Of a stretch of DNA of 49,359 nucleotides, positions 16,444 to 26,220 are shown in pieces (the stretch's first letter is position 1; every line of letters starts with the position of its first letter). The notes under the pieces were generated by a model. The model had not been told where the DNA came from, did not search any database, and saw only the letters and a list, made by a program, of their open reading frames with translations. The DNA lies in contig JANQPQ010000054.1 of assembly GCA_028285445.1 (NCBI GenBank), positions 1-49,359 on the forward strand. Reading direction: 5' to 3'. Source of the stretch: Cyclobacteriaceae bacterium. GTDB lineage: Bacteria; Bacteroidota; Bacteroidia; Cytophagales; Cyclobacteriaceae. A program made the position numbers and the translations under genes.

Positions 16444-18282
16444 ATGTCAACTCAAGAAAAAGTTCAAGAACTTGAAAAGGTAGTTATCCGTTTCGCAGGA
16501 GATTCGGGTGATGGCATGCAGCTTACGGGCTCGCAGTTTACATTCACCTCTGCGCTTCTTGGAAATGACCTAGCTACATTTCCGGATTTCCCGGCTGAGA
16601 TTAGAGCCCCATTGGGAACCGTTGAAGGCGTTTCCGGCTTTCAAGTTCAAATTGGAAAAATAGACATCTTCACCCCGGGTGATGCAGCGGATGTATTGGT
16701 AGCGATGAATCCGGCTGCGCTGAAGTCTAATCTTCACCACGTAAGGGCCGGAGGAAACATCATAGTAGATACTGATGCTTTTGTCGAGAAGAATATCACC
16801 AAAGCTGGTTTTGAAGCCGACCCGACGGAGGATGGCACCCTCGATGATTATAACCTCATCAAAGCGCCAATATCTTCAATGACGAAAACAGCTTTGGAAG
16901 GTTTGCCCATTGATAACAAGGTGGCCATGCGCAGTAAGAACATGTTTGCCTTGGGTATGATGTACTGGCTCTTCGACCGCACTCCAGAACAAACTGAGAA
17001 ATTCTTTGAGGCAAAATTCAAGAAGAACCCAGATCTAATCGAGGCAAACAAGCGGGCGCTCCACGCAGGTTTTAATTATGCTGAAAATGTTGAAGCTCTT
17101 CCATCAGCATATAAAATACCCCCTGCCGAAATTAACCCAGGAAAGTACAGACATATTTCTGGCAATGTAGCTACAGCCTGGGGAGCGATGGCTGCTGCTG
17201 AGAAACTAGGCAAGAAGTTATTTTACGGTTCCTACCCAATTACGCCAGCATCAGATATTCTACATGAGCTTTCAAAGTATAAGAATTTAGGAGTAATTAC
17301 CCTGCAAGCTGAAGACGAGATCGCAGCAGTTTGCTCTGCGATTGGAGCAAGTTATGCTGGTGAGGTAGGCTTGACTGCCTCCGCCGGGCCTGGCATTGCC
17401 CTTAAAGGAGAGGCGATAGGATTGGCGGGTATGGCAGAATTACCGCTGGTTGTTATAGATGTGCAAAGAGGAGGTCCCTCAACAGGACTTCCAACTAAAA
17501 CCGAACAAGCTGACCTGATGATGGCATTATACGGCCGGAACAGTGAGAATCCATGCATCGTATTGGCAGCAAGTACACCAAGCAATTGCTTTGAATATGC
17601 CTATCAAGCGGTTAAGCTGGCCATAGAACATATGACGCCTGTAATCCTGCTTACAGATGGATACCTGGCTAATGGATCAGAACCCTGGAAGTTTCCGCAA
17701 ATGGCTGATTTGCCAGATATCAAACCACGCATGGCCCCCGCTGATGGTCAGCCATATTTGCCATACCAGCGGGATGCCGAAGATTTGGTTAGAACCTGGG
17801 CTGTGCCTGGAACACCTGGATTGGAACATAGAATTGGCGGTCTGGAAAAGCAGGATAAAACTGGGAATGTCTCTTATGACCCAGAAAACCACGAACAGAT
17901 GACGCATGTCCGTCAGCAAAAAGTAGATAGGGTAGCGAACCACATTCCTGAGCAAGAAGTGTCTGGAAGTGGCGACGGGGACATTCTTTTAGTAGGATGG
18001 GGTGGTACTTATGGTGCCCTACATACAGCCAGTACAGAACTAAGGGTAGAAGGACAGAATGTTGACTTCGCACATTTTAATTATTTAAGCCCCCTACCCA
18101 GAAACACAGAAGAATTACTAACTAAGTATGAGAAGGTATTGGTGTGCGAACTTAACATGGGGCAGCTGGCAACTTATCTCAGGAGTTCGTTTCCAAAGGC
18201 TAACATCTTGCAATACAACAAGATACAAGGACAGCCTTTCACAGTAAAAGAAATTAAGGAACAAGTGACTAAGAATCTATAA
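16444..18282 (+). CDS. korA: 2-oxoacid:ferredoxin oxidoreductase, fused gamma-alpha subunit
   Basis: With KorB this enzyme oxidatively decarboxylates 2-oxoglutarate (or another 2-oxoacid) to the acyl-CoA and reduces ferredoxin. The 612 residues join an N-terminal gamma domain (RFAGDSGDGMQLTGSQF at about 16-32, residues 1-190) to the alpha pyrimidine-binding domain (GSYPITPASDILHELSKY, then GISAG-like TASAGPGIALKGEAIGLA, then RGGPSTGLPTKTEQADL) and a C-terminal domain II (VGWGGTYGAL). This is the usual Bacteroidota layout. KorB follows after 2 bases and nuoA 35 bases after that, which implies one transcript with complex I. Substrate preference for 2-oxoglutarate is by family resemblance. Confidence 0.92.
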   Translation: MSTQEKVQELEKVVIRFAGDSGDGMQLTGSQFTFTSALLGNDLATFPDFPAEIRAPLGTVEGVSGFQVQIGKIDIFTPGDAADVLVAMNPAALKSNLHHVRAGGNIIVDTDAFVEKNITKAGFEADPTEDGTLDDYNLIKAPISSMTKTALEGLPIDNKVAMRSKNMFALGMMYWLFDRTPEQTEKFFEAKFKKNPDLIEANKRALHAGFNYAENVEALPSAYKIPPAEINPGKYRHISGNVATAWGAMAAAEKLGKKLFYGSYPITPASDILHELSKYKNLGVITLQAEDEIAAVCSAIGASYAGEVGLTASAGPGIALKGEAIGLAGMAELPLVVIDVQRGGPSTGLPTKTEQADLMMALYGRNSENPCIVLAASTPSNCFEYAYQAVKLAIEHMTPVILLTDGYLANGSEPWKFPQMADLPDIKPRMAPADGQPYLPYQRDAEDLVRTWAVPGTPGLEHRIGGLEKQDKTGNVSYDPENHEQMTHVRQQKVDRVANHIPEQEVSGSGDGDILLVGWGGTYGALHTASTELRVEGQNVDFAHFNYLSPLPRNTEELLTKYEKVLVCELNMGQLATYLRSSFPKANILQYNKIQGQPFTVKEIKEQVTKNL

Positions 18283-18284
18283 GC

Positions 18285-19322
18285 ATGTCTGAAGTTAAAG
18301 AGACAAACGGCACTAATAGTACCCTGACAAAGAAAGACTTTGCCAGCGATCAGCTAGTAAGGTGGTGCCCAGGGTGCGGCGACTATTCTATTCTTTCTGC
18401 GATGCAGAACGCCATGCCCGCAATGGGTGTAAGCAAAGAGGATATTGTTTTCATATCCGGCATTGGCTGCGCAGCCCGTTTCCCATATTATATGGACACC
18501 TATGGTTTTCATACTATACATGGCCGGGGACCTGCGGTAGCAACGGGGGTAAAGCTGTCAAATCCGAAACTACAGGTTTGGCAAGTATCTGGTGACGGGG
18601 ACGCATTGGCAATTGGCGGTAACCATTTTATTCACGCCATTAGAAGGAATGTTGATATCAACTTCCTCATCTTCAACAATGAGATTTATGGGCTTACGAA
18701 AGGTCAGTTCTCGCCAACCTCCAGGCCAGGTTTGGTAACTAAATCCACTCCATTTGGAGCTATTGATAGACCATTTAGCGCAGGAGAATTGGTGATCGGA
18801 GCGCAAGGGACTTTCTTCGCCAGAACCATCGATACCAACCCCAAGCTGATGACAGAGATGTTTACAAGATCTGCTAAGCACGTTGGAGCTTCGATGATAG
18901 AAATTCTGCAGAATTGCGTGATTTTCAATGATAAAACGCATGGAGTGGTAACGGGCAAGGAAACTCGTGATGACTATCAACTGCACCTGGAACATGGCCA
19001 ACCCATGCTATTTGGTGCTGAGAAGAACAAAGGAATCAAGTTGAATGGTTTGAAGTTGGAGGTAGTTACCATAGGCGAAAATGGTGTTACAGAAGATGAT
19101 ATTTTGTTGCATGATGCCCATGAGCAAGACGCTACTTTACATCTGATGTTGATCAAAATGGCCCCGCCTGAATTCCCCATGGCGCTGGGAATTATTAGGG
19201 CAGTAGAAGATACCACCTATGATGATCTGGTAGAGCATCAATATGAGGAAAGTAAGAAAAATGCCAAGGTTACGGGCATGGATGAACTCCTAAATAGCGG
19301 CAACACTTGGGTAGTTGAATAG
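18285..19322 (+). CDS. korB: 2-oxoacid:ferredoxin oxidoreductase, beta subunit
   Basis: The 345-residue thiamine diphosphate- and [4Fe-4S]-binding subunit. Cluster ligands are C28 and C31 (WCPGCGDY), C62 (GIGCAARF) and probably the Cys of EILQNCVIF near 206. The TPP/Mg motif runs from G103-D-G to N131-N132 (SGDGDALAIGG ... FNNEIYGLTKGQ). The length is normal for KorB; it lacks the polyferredoxin domain of single-chain PFOR, so electrons must leave through a separate ferredoxin. It lies between korA and nuoA on the same strand with no terminator on either side. Confidence 0.93.
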   Translation: MSEVKETNGTNSTLTKKDFASDQLVRWCPGCGDYSILSAMQNAMPAMGVSKEDIVFISGIGCAARFPYYMDTYGFHTIHGRGPAVATGVKLSNPKLQVWQVSGDGDALAIGGNHFIHAIRRNVDINFLIFNNEIYGLTKGQFSPTSRPGLVTKSTPFGAIDRPFSAGELVIGAQGTFFARTIDTNPKLMTEMFTRSAKHVGASMIEILQNCVIFNDKTHGVVTGKETRDDYQLHLEHGQPMLFGAEKNKGIKLNGLKLEVVTIGENGVTEDDILLHDAHEQDATLHLMLIKMAPPEFPMALGIIRAVEDTTYDDLVEHQYEESKKNAKVTGMDELLNSGNTWVVE

Positions 19323-19357
19323 CCTATGATTTCACTATCACTTAACCTAATCTAACT

Positions 19358-19708
19358 ATGGGAATTGAAGGCCTCCTGCTATTTTTCGTATTGGGAATAA
19401 TCATGGTCGGCATGGGGATTCTTATCTCCAACCTGGTCGCCCCCTCTTCATACAATGAGCAGAAATTGGAAGCCTATGAATCGGGAATCCCTACAATAGG
19501 AGCTTCCTGGGTGCAGTTTCGAGTAGGCTACTATCTCTTCGCGATCATGTTCTTAATATTTGATGTCGAGACTGTCTTCATATTTCCGTGGGCTGTAGTG
19601 ATGAAGGAATTGGGCATGGTGGCATTTATTGAAATTCTGATATTCTTCTTCATACTGGGCTTAGGCTTGCTTTATGCCTGGAAGAAAAAAGCTTTGAAAT
19701 GGGAATGA
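19358..19708 (+). CDS. nuoA: NADH-quinone oxidoreductase subunit A
   Basis: A 116-residue membrane subunit with three transmembrane helices, part of the arm that couples quinone reduction to proton pumping. The loop signature between helices 1 and 2 is present ([31 protein letters not shown]), followed by [13 protein letters not shown]. It opens the nuo block, and its stop codon overlaps the start of nuoB. Confidence 0.96.
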   Translation: MGIEGLLLFFVLGIIMVGMGILISNLVAPSSYNEQKLEAYESGIPTIGASWVQFRVGYYLFAIMFLIFDVETVFIFPWAVVMKELGMVAFIEILIFFFILGLGLLYAWKKKALKWE

Positions 19709-20268
19709 ACGCCGGTAATATCGATCCACAGCAAAGAGCTGAATTACTTAAAGATTTCCCAGGAGAAGTTAAAAGCGGACCTGGCAGCAATATAGTAGTG
19801 ACATCTGTTGATGGCATAATAAACTGGGCCCGAGCTAATTCTCTTTGGCCACTAGTATTTGGCACCAGCTGTTGCGCAATAGAAATGATGGCTACCGGAG
19901 CTTCTCGTCATGACTGGGCTCGATTCGGGACAGAAGTTGCTCGCGCCACACCTCGGCAATCAGACTTAATTGTTATCGCAGGCACCATCGTAAACAAGAT
20001 GGCGCCAGTACTAAAGAGGCTTTACGATCAAATGGCTGATCCTAAGTACGTAATCGCCATGGGCGCTTGCGCCACTTCTGGTGGCCCATTTTACTACAAT
20101 ACCTACTCGGTTGTAAAAGGAGCAGATCATGTAATCCCAGTCGATGTATACGTACCTGGATGCCCCCCACGACCAGAGGCTCTCTTATACGGCATTATGC
20201 AGCTTCAGAAAAAAATTAAAGGTGAAACGCTATCCGATCCGCGTGATCCTATGAAGGATTGGGTTTAA
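19699..20268 (+). CDS. nuoB: NADH-quinone oxidoreductase subunit B
   Basis: A 189-residue subunit holding the terminal N2 [4Fe-4S] cluster that passes electrons to quinone. The four ligands are present: C58-C59 (TSCCAIEMM), C124 (MGACATSGG) and C155 (VPGCPPRPE). Two starts are possible. ATG at 19699 adds two residues; ATG at 19705 overlaps the nuoA stop as ATGA and is the more usual coupling arrangement. The next gene, nuoC, begins 3 bases after the stop. Confidence 0.96.
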   Translation: MGMNAGNIDPQQRAELLKDFPGEVKSGPGSNIVVTSVDGIINWARANSLWPLVFGTSCCAIEMMATGASRHDWARFGTEVARATPRQSDLIVIAGTIVNKMAPVLKRLYDQMADPKYVIAMGACATSGGPFYYNTYSVVKGADHVIPVDVYVPGCPPRPEALLYGIMQLQKKIKGETLSDPRDPMKDWV

Positions 20269-20271
20269 ACT

Positions 20272-20730
20272 ATGACTAACGAAGAGCTCCAAACATTTAT
20301 CTCCAACCTCGATTCTACTGCAGAATTCGAGGAAGGCCCCCAGTACCTAAATGCGACAATAGAAGCATCAGGATTGCGCAAATTGGCCGAGGAGCTCAAA
20401 AACAACGACCAAACATCTTTTGACTACTTGTTTTGTTTGACTGGTGTTGATTGGCCGGAATTCATGACGGTTGTCTATCACCTAAAATCTACCCAGCATA
20501 ATCATGCAGTGGTAATAAAGGCCAAAACTAAAGACCGGGAAAATCCCAATGTTGATACGGTTTCTGACCTTTGGCAAACTGCAGAATTTCATGAAAGAGA
20601 AGCTTACGATTTCTATGGTATAATCTTCAACAACCATCCAGACCTGCGAAGGATATTCCTGGAGGATGACAGAGAAGGCTGGCCAATGAGGAAGGACTTT
20701 GAGGACCCCATAAACATTATCGATTACTAA
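20272..20730 (+). CDS. nuoC: NADH-quinone oxidoreductase subunit C
   Basis: A 152-residue peripheral-arm subunit with the 30-kDa signature ETAEFHEREAYDFYGI-type stretch (AEFHEREAYDFYGIIF, then HPDLRRIFLEDD) and the usual C-terminal WPMRKDF. It is separate from nuoD here, unlike the fused NuoCD of enterobacteria. Its TAA shares one base with the nuoD ATG (TAATG). Confidence 0.95.
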   Translation: MTNEELQTFISNLDSTAEFEEGPQYLNATIEASGLRKLAEELKNNDQTSFDYLFCLTGVDWPEFMTVVYHLKSTQHNHAVVIKAKTKDRENPNVDTVSDLWQTAEFHEREAYDFYGIIFNNHPDLRRIFLEDDREGWPMRKDFEDPINIIDY

Positions 20731-21842
20731 TGGAGGAAGTCACCAGCCTGGAATCGCAAGAATATTTCATCAATATGGGGCCCCAGCACCCATCTACACA
20801 TGGTGTGCTGCGCTTGCTGCTTTCATTGGATGGTGAGATCATTCGCAAGGTTGAACCGCACCTCGGTTACATCCATCGCTCTATTGAGCGCATGTGCGAG
20901 TACGACTCCTATCAGCAGATCGTGCACCTCACTGATCGCATGGATTACCTCTCTTGCCACATCAACAATGAGGCGGTTTGCCTTGGAGTAGAAATGGGCT
21001 TAGAAGTGGAGGTGCCAGAGCGAGTGAAAGTTATTCGCACCATCATTTCGGAGCTCAATCGTATTTCCTCGCACCAACTTTGGTGGGGAGTAATGGGCAT
21101 GGACCTGGGCGCAATTACCTCCTTTTTGTATGGTTTCCGAGATAGAGAGATGATCACAGACATCTTTGAAGAAACTTGTGGGGCTCGCCTTACCATGAAT
21201 TACAATATTCCTGGAGGGTTGATGTTTGACATTCACCCAAACTTTCAAAAGCGAACCAAGGAGTTTGTAGAACATTTTAAGAAGACACTTCCGGAATATG
21301 ATGACCTGCTTTCAAACAATGTAATATTTAGAGAGAGGACAGTAGGTGTAGGAAAAATATCAAAGGAAGATGCTATCTCATTTGGGTGTACAGGACCAAC
21401 CGGCAGAGCTTCAGGGTTTTCTTGTGACGTGAGAAAGCATGATCCTTATAGCGCTTATCCGCAGGTGGATTTTAAAGAAATTCTGGCGGAGGAAGGCGAT
21501 TGTTTTGCTCGCTACAAATGCAGAATTGATGAGATGTGGGAATCGCTTTCGATTATTGAACAACTAATTGATAACATTCCGGAAGGAGATTATAAGGTTC
21601 AAACCAGGGCTGTAATTAAGCTACCAGCTGGAGAGTATTATCAGAAAGTGGAGACGGCAAGAGGCGAGTTCGGAGTTTATATAATTAGTAATGGGGCAAA
21701 GAGTCCCTATCGGTTGAAATTTAGATCACCGGGATTTTCAAATCTTTCGGCACTGAACAAAATGGCAGTAGGAGGCAAAATTGCTGACCTGGTTGCTATT
21801 ATGTCTACCATAGATTTGGTTATTCCGGATATCGATAGATGA
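20730..21842 (+). CDS. nuoD: NADH-quinone oxidoreductase subunit D
   Basis: The 370-residue 49-kDa subunit lining the quinone site next to NuoB. The quinone-site histidines are H20 and H24 in GPQHPSTHG, and the helix PHLGYIHRSIERM and the end STIDLVIPDIDR are typical. It is complete. A normal nuo operon continues with nuoE, nuoF and nuoG; here the next gene is nuoH after only 72 bases. Confidence 0.96.
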   Translation: MEEVTSLESQEYFINMGPQHPSTHGVLRLLLSLDGEIIRKVEPHLGYIHRSIERMCEYDSYQQIVHLTDRMDYLSCHINNEAVCLGVEMGLEVEVPERVKVIRTIISELNRISSHQLWWGVMGMDLGAITSFLYGFRDREMITDIFEETCGARLTMNYNIPGGLMFDIHPNFQKRTKEFVEHFKKTLPEYDDLLSNNVIFRERTVGVGKISKEDAISFGCTGPTGRASGFSCDVRKHDPYSAYPQVDFKEILAEEGDCFARYKCRIDEMWESLSIIEQLIDNIPEGDYKVQTRAVIKLPAGEYYQKVETARGEFGVYIISNGAKSPYRLKFRSPGFSNLSALNKMAVGGKIADLVAIMSTIDLVIPDIDR

Positions 21843-21861
21843 GTTTTTGAGTTTAGCGTTT

Positions 21862-21880
21862 TAAGGCTAGTGTAGCCTTA
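21862..21880 (+). repeat. Intercistronic hairpin at the nuoD-nuoH junction
   Basis: TAAGGCTA (21862-21869), loop GTG, TAGCCTTA (21873-21880): a perfect 8-bp stem with a 3-base loop. It is flanked by an imperfect outer repeat (GAGTTT... at 21841-21855 against ...AAACTC at 21885-21890). No U tract follows, so termination is unlikely; mRNA stabilisation or processing between the hydrophilic and membrane gene blocks is more plausible. Confidence 0.55.
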
Positions 21881-21914
21881 CCCGAAACTCTCAACTCAAT
21901 ACGCGCAACTAGCA

Positions 21915-22994
21915 GTGTTGTACGATTTTAACATATTGACCGACAACATTCATCAGTATCTAACTGGAGTGCTACCTCCTGTTTGGGTGATGCTGGTGGA
22001 AATGGCTCTAGTTGCCGTGGCATTCCTTACTTTTTTTACTCTCCTCGGGCTTAGCTTGGTTTACATAGAGCGTAAAGTCAGCGCCTTCTTCCAGTTGCGA
22101 TTAGGACCTATGCGAGTTGGCTTTTGGGGAACGGCCCAAACGATCGCCGATGTTATAAAACTCCTCTTCAAGGAGTCGACCATGAACAAGTATGCTGATA
22201 AGTTCTTGTTCAATCTCGCTCCATTTATCATTCTTACAGCAGCAGTTATGGCCGTAGGAGCTATTCCTTTTGCCAATGGCTTGCATGCCCTCGATTTTGA
22301 CATAGGCATTCTCTACGTTACTGCGGTGTCTTCAATTGGAGTTATTGGGATCTTACTAGCCGGTTGGTCTAGCAACAATAAGTACTCGCTGATCGGAGCT
22401 ATGCGAAGTGGTGCCCAAATTGTTAGCTATGAATTATCCGTTGGCCTTTCCCTGCTCACTATTATAGTACTTACTGGAAGCCTGCAGTTATCGACTATTG
22501 TTGAAAGCCAGGCTAACGGCTGGTGGATTTTTAAAGGGCACATTCCGGCGGTTATAGCCTTTATAGTTTTTCTGATAGCGAGTACTGCGGAAACAAACCG
22601 AGCGCCTTTCGATTTGGCAGAAGCAGAGTCTGAGCTAACCGCGGGTTTTCATACCGAATATTCTGGAATGAAATTCTCATTTTTCTTCCTGGCGGAGTTC
22701 GCCAACATGTTCGTGGTAGCTGCCATTGGAGCCACTGTTTTCTTTGGAGGCTGGATGCCGTTTCACATTGGCAACTGGGCTGGATTCAACGCTGTAATGG
22801 ATTATATACCGCCGGTGATCTGGTTTTTCGGAAAGGTATCAGTTATTATATTTATTATGATGTGGTTCCGCTGGACCTTCCCCAGGCTGCGGATCGATCA
22901 ACTACTAACCCTTGAATGGAAGTACCTGCTGCCCATAAACTTGGTAAATATTCTTTTGATGGCATTCATAGCCCTGATGGGCTGGCATTTTTAG
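21915..22994 (+). CDS. nuoH: NADH-quinone oxidoreductase subunit H
   Basis: A 359-residue membrane subunit with about eight helices that joins the peripheral arm and forms the quinone entry tunnel. Typical segments are the ERKVSAFFQLRLGPMRVG loop, the acidic loop FDLAEAESELTAGFHTEYSGM and the MWFRWTFPRLRIDQLL end. The start is GTG (21915), with TTG three bases later; no ATG gives a full-length protein. The length agrees with the family. Confidence 0.95.
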   Translation: MLYDFNILTDNIHQYLTGVLPPVWVMLVEMALVAVAFLTFFTLLGLSLVYIERKVSAFFQLRLGPMRVGFWGTAQTIADVIKLLFKESTMNKYADKFLFNLAPFIILTAAVMAVGAIPFANGLHALDFDIGILYVTAVSSIGVIGILLAGWSSNNKYSLIGAMRSGAQIVSYELSVGLSLLTIIVLTGSLQLSTIVESQANGWWIFKGHIPAVIAFIVFLIASTAETNRAPFDLAEAESELTAGFHTEYSGMKFSFFFLAEFANMFVVAAIGATVFFGGWMPFHIGNWAGFNAVMDYIPPVIWFFGKVSVIIFIMMWFRWTFPRLRIDQLLTLEWKYLLPINLVNILLMAFIALMGWHF

Positions 22995-23002
22995 TATAGA
23001 CG

Positions 23003-23482
23003 ATGAAAGAGATAATTCAATATTTCAAAGACATAGCATTCGGGATAAAATCTCTGATAAAAGGGATGCGTGTTACCGGTCATTATATCTCGCGACCGAG
23101 TAAGATCATTACACAACAGTATCCTGAGAACAAAGAAACACTGCAGATGTTTGACCGCTTTAGAGGCGAGGTGGTGATGCCGCATGATGAAAATAATGAA
23201 CATATGTGCACGGGATGCTCTGCTTGTGAAGTGGTTTGCCCCAATGGCACCATCGAGATTATCAGCAAGCGTGTGGAAATGGAGGATGGTAAAAAGCAGA
23301 AGATCATCGACAAGTTTGTTTACCACCTGCAGATGTGTACCATGTGCGGACTTTGCATCCCAGCATGCCCAACCGATGCCATTGTAATGTCAAATGATTT
23401 TGAGCATGCCGTTTTTGATCGTTCTCAACTCACCAAAATTCTAAATAAGCCAGGATCTAAAATTATGCCCGGAATCAAATGA
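23003..23482 (+). CDS. nuoI: NADH-quinone oxidoreductase subunit I
   Basis: A 159-residue peripheral subunit carrying clusters N6a and N6b. The two ligand sets are C69-C72-C75-C79 (CTGCSACEVVCP) and C112-C115-C118-C122 (CTMCGLCIPACP). In complexes lacking NuoEFG, NuoI is the likely docking point for ferredoxin; that applies here because those subunits are not in the cluster. Its end overlaps nuoJ by four bases. Confidence 0.95.
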   Translation: MKEIIQYFKDIAFGIKSLIKGMRVTGHYISRPSKIITQQYPENKETLQMFDRFRGEVVMPHDENNEHMCTGCSACEVVCPNGTIEIISKRVEMEDGKKQKIIDKFVYHLQMCTMCGLCIPACPTDAIVMSNDFEHAVFDRSQLTKILNKPGSKIMPGIK

Positions 23483-24000
23483 CTTTCACTCAGATCTTTT
23501 TCTATTTCCTGGCGGGAGTCATTGTTGCTTTCTCCGTTCTTAGCGTAACCACAAGGAGGATCCTTAGGGCGGCGGTATATCTCTTGTTTGTTTTGATGGG
23601 TACCGCAGCATTTTACTTCATGGTTAATTTCTTCTTCCTGGCTGCGGTTCAACTAATAGTGTATATAGGCGGCATCGTGGTGCTCATAATTTTCTCGGTG
23701 TTGCTAACAAGCCAAATTAACGACAGGCTTGATAAACCCGAGATGGCTAAGGTGGTGATTGGTGGGCTGGTGGCTTTTGGTGGTTTGATCATTAGCGCCT
23801 TAACTCTTTGGCAATATCCATTTACTGCTTCTTCAGCGGCAGAGGGAGATTATTCAGTTGCAGAGATTGGCCGGCAGTTACTCAATTATGGAGAAGGAGG
23901 GTACGTATTGCCATTTGAGGTAATCAGTATCCTTTTGCTGGCAGCCATGGTCGGGGCCATCATCATAGCTAAAAGAATTAAACCCAAAACTGATGATTGA
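23479..24000 (+). CDS. nuoJ: NADH-quinone oxidoreductase subunit J
   Basis: A 173-residue membrane subunit with five predicted helices. The conserved third helix (VQLIVYIGGIVVLIIFSVLL) is intact. It overlaps nuoI by 4 bases and nuoK by 8, consistent with coupled translation of the membrane-arm subunits. Confidence 0.94.
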   Translation: MTFTQIFFYFLAGVIVAFSVLSVTTRRILRAAVYLLFVLMGTAAFYFMVNFFFLAAVQLIVYIGGIVVLIIFSVLLTSQINDRLDKPEMAKVVIGGLVAFGGLIISALTLWQYPFTASSAAEGDYSVAEIGRQLLNYGEGGYVLPFEVISILLLAAMVGAIIIAKRIKPKTDD

Positions 24001-24310
24001 AGGAGTACCATTGTCGCACATCCTTGTGGTTAGCTCCATCATGTTTTTTGTTGGGGTGTATGGCTTCGTAACCAGAAAGAACCTGTTGACCATGTTGATC
24101 TCAACAGAGCTAATTCTTAATGCTGTCAATATCAATTTCGTTGCCTTCAATCGCTACTTGTATCCTGATAAAATGGAGGGGCATTTTTTCTCTCTCTTCA
24201 TCATAGCCATAGCCGCAGCCGAGGCAGCAGTGGCTATTGCCATATTCATAAGTCTCTATAGAAACCTTAAATCAATAGATGTCGAAGATGTTGACAGCTT
24301 GAAGCACTAA
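23993..24310 (+). CDS. nuoK: NADH-quinone oxidoreductase subunit K
   Basis: A 105-residue, three-helix subunit of the proton-pumping arm. The membrane glutamates used in proton transfer are present in LISTELILNAVNINFVAF and AIAAAEAAVAIAIFI. It shares its last base with the first base of nuoL. Confidence 0.95.
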   Translation: MIEGVPLSHILVVSSIMFFVGVYGFVTRKNLLTMLISTELILNAVNINFVAFNRYLYPDKMEGHFFSLFIIAIAAAEAAVAIAIFISLYRNLKSIDVEDVDSLKH

Positions 24311-26220
24311 TGCCAGGCCTTGAACACACCATATTGATCCCACTGATTCCCTTTTTCGCTTTCCTGGTGATTGGGCTGCTCAATAAGACGCTTTCACCCA
24401 AGGTGGCAGGGATGATTGGAATTACCGGCATACTAGCCAGTACCATTCTAGCTTATCAGGTGGCCTTGGGTTATTTTTTCTCATTTGGCCAGGTAGATGG
24501 TGTCTTCCAGAAAATAATAGCCTATAAAACTAGTTGGCTTCAGTTTACTGATTCCTTAGTTATTGAAATGGGCGCGATCCTGGATCCTATTTCTGCTATG
24601 ATGCTGGTAGTGATCACAACAGTATCGTCGCTGGTTTTTATCTACAGCTGGGGGTATATGAAAGGAGAAAGTGGATTCTCTAGATTCTACGCATTCCTTT
24701 CACTATTCAGTTTCTCAATGCTTGGGCTAGTGCTGGCTACCAATCTTTTTCAGATGTATATGTTTTGGGAGTTGGTAGGGGTATCATCATACTTATTAAT
24801 AGGTTTCTATTATGATAAGGCCGCTGCAGTAGCTGCAAGCAAAAAAGCCTTTATCGTTACCCGGTTTGCAGACTTAGGCTTCTTAATAGGCATACTTCTA
24901 CTTTCCTTCCACACAGGCACTTTCGATTTTCAACTGCTCACAGATCCAAATGGACCAGCAATCACCAGTGTAGGTGGAGCGACTTTCATGGGTTTGTCTG
25001 TGGTGAGCTTATCGCTGTTGCTAATATTTATTGGCGGTGCTGGTAAATCGGCCATGTTTCCACTGCATATCTGGTTACCCGATGCCATGGAAGGACCAAC
25101 CCCGGTTTCGGCACTTATTCACGCGGCCACAATGGTTGTGGCTGGTGTTTATCTGGTAGCACGACTATTTCCAGTATTTGCTTTTGCAGCACCAGAAGCG
25201 CTAGAAGTGGTGGCATATATTGGGGCTTTCACAGCGCTTTTTGCCGCGGTGGTCGCTTGTACCCAACCTGATATTAAGCGAGTGCTAGCTTATTCCACTA
25301 TGTCGCAAATTGGCTACATGATGCTGGCGCTTGGTGTTTCCGGCTTTGGTGAAGATGGATTAGGATATACCGCTTCTATGTTTCATTTGTTCACCCATGC
25401 CTTTTTTAAGGCGCTCCTATTCCTCGGCGCAGGCTCGATCATTCATGCCGTCCACACTAACGATATTTTCAAAATGGGCGGACTTAGGAAGTTTATGCCC
25501 ATCACCCACATTACTTTCCTAATCGCCTGTTTGGCTATAGCCGGTATTCCGCCTTTTGCTGGCTTTTTCAGTAAAGATGAAATTTTAGCTGCGGCCCTCG
25601 TAAGCAACAAATTGATATTCGGTGTTGGATTTGCTGTTGCAGGATTAACGGCCTTCTATATGTTCAGACTTTATTTCATGGTTTTTTGGAATGAAGCTAA
25701 AATCGAAGGAGCACCTCATGAATCACCTTCCGTAATGACGATTCCGCTAATAATATTGGCTATTGGTTCTTTGGTAGCAGGGTTTGTGCCTTTCAATGAA
25801 TTGGTAACAAGCAACGGCAGCTTACTAGCCACGGAATTGCATTGGGAAGTAGCTGCCCCCTCGGTAGCTATTGGCCTGATAGGGATTGTCGTGGCCATGG
25901 TTATGTATCGCAAAGCATCGAACTTACCCTCTAAGCTTAGTAGTTCGCTGGGAGGTATTTACAAGGCAGCTTATAGCAAGTTCTATATTGATGAGGTTTA
26001 TATGTTCGTAACGAAGAAGGTGATTTTTAACCTCATTTCGAGGCCTATAGCCTGGTTCGATCGGAACATTATAGACGCCTTTATGGACATGACTGCCAAG
26101 ATGACGAACCTGGTAAGTGAGGGCATCAAAGAAATGCAATCAGGTCAGCTACACTACTATGCTATTTACTTTGCCTCTGGAGCTATTTTGTTTGTAGTAC
26201 TAATGCTTTGGATGAGATAA
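24310..26220 (+). CDS. nuoL: NADH-quinone oxidoreductase subunit L
   Basis: The 636-residue distal antiporter-like proton-pumping subunit. Typical stretches are the WELVGVSSYLLIGFYY loop, the pumping lysine region GGAGKSAMFPLHIWLPDAMEGPTPVSALIHAATMV, and HLFTHAFFKALLFLGAGSIIHA. A long C-terminal lateral helix region ends in LHYYAIYFASGAILF. The length is normal. nuoM starts at the base after its stop. Confidence 0.96.
   Translation: MPGLEHTILIPLIPFFAFLVIGLLNKTLSPKVAGMIGITGILASTILAYQVALGYFFSFGQVDGVFQKIIAYKTSWLQFTDSLVIEMGAILDPISAMMLVVITTVSSLVFIYSWGYMKGESGFSRFYAFLSLFSFSMLGLVLATNLFQMYMFWELVGVSSYLLIGFYYDKAAAVAASKKAFIVTRFADLGFLIGILLLSFHTGTFDFQLLTDPNGPAITSVGGATFMGLSVVSLSLLLIFIGGAGKSAMFPLHIWLPDAMEGPTPVSALIHAATMVVAGVYLVARLFPVFAFAAPEALEVVAYIGAFTALFAAVVACTQPDIKRVLAYSTMSQIGYMMLALGVSGFGEDGLGYTASMFHLFTHAFFKALLFLGAGSIIHAVHTNDIFKMGGLRKFMPITHITFLIACLAIAGIPPFAGFFSKDEILAAALVSNKLIFGVGFAVAGLTAFYMFRLYFMVFWNEAKIEGAPHESPSVMTIPLIILAIGSLVAGFVPFNELVTSNGSLLATELHWEVAAPSVAIGLIGIVVAMVMYRKASNLPSKLSSSLGGIYKAAYSKFYIDEVYMFVTKKVIFNLISRPIAWFDRNIIDAFMDMTAKMTNLVSEGIKEMQSGQLHYYAIYFASGAILFVVLMLWMR

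Noticed and set aside
21843-21914. A hidden or degraded nuoE, nuoF or nuoG
   Set aside because: The gap is only 72 bases and shows no matching motif in any frame.
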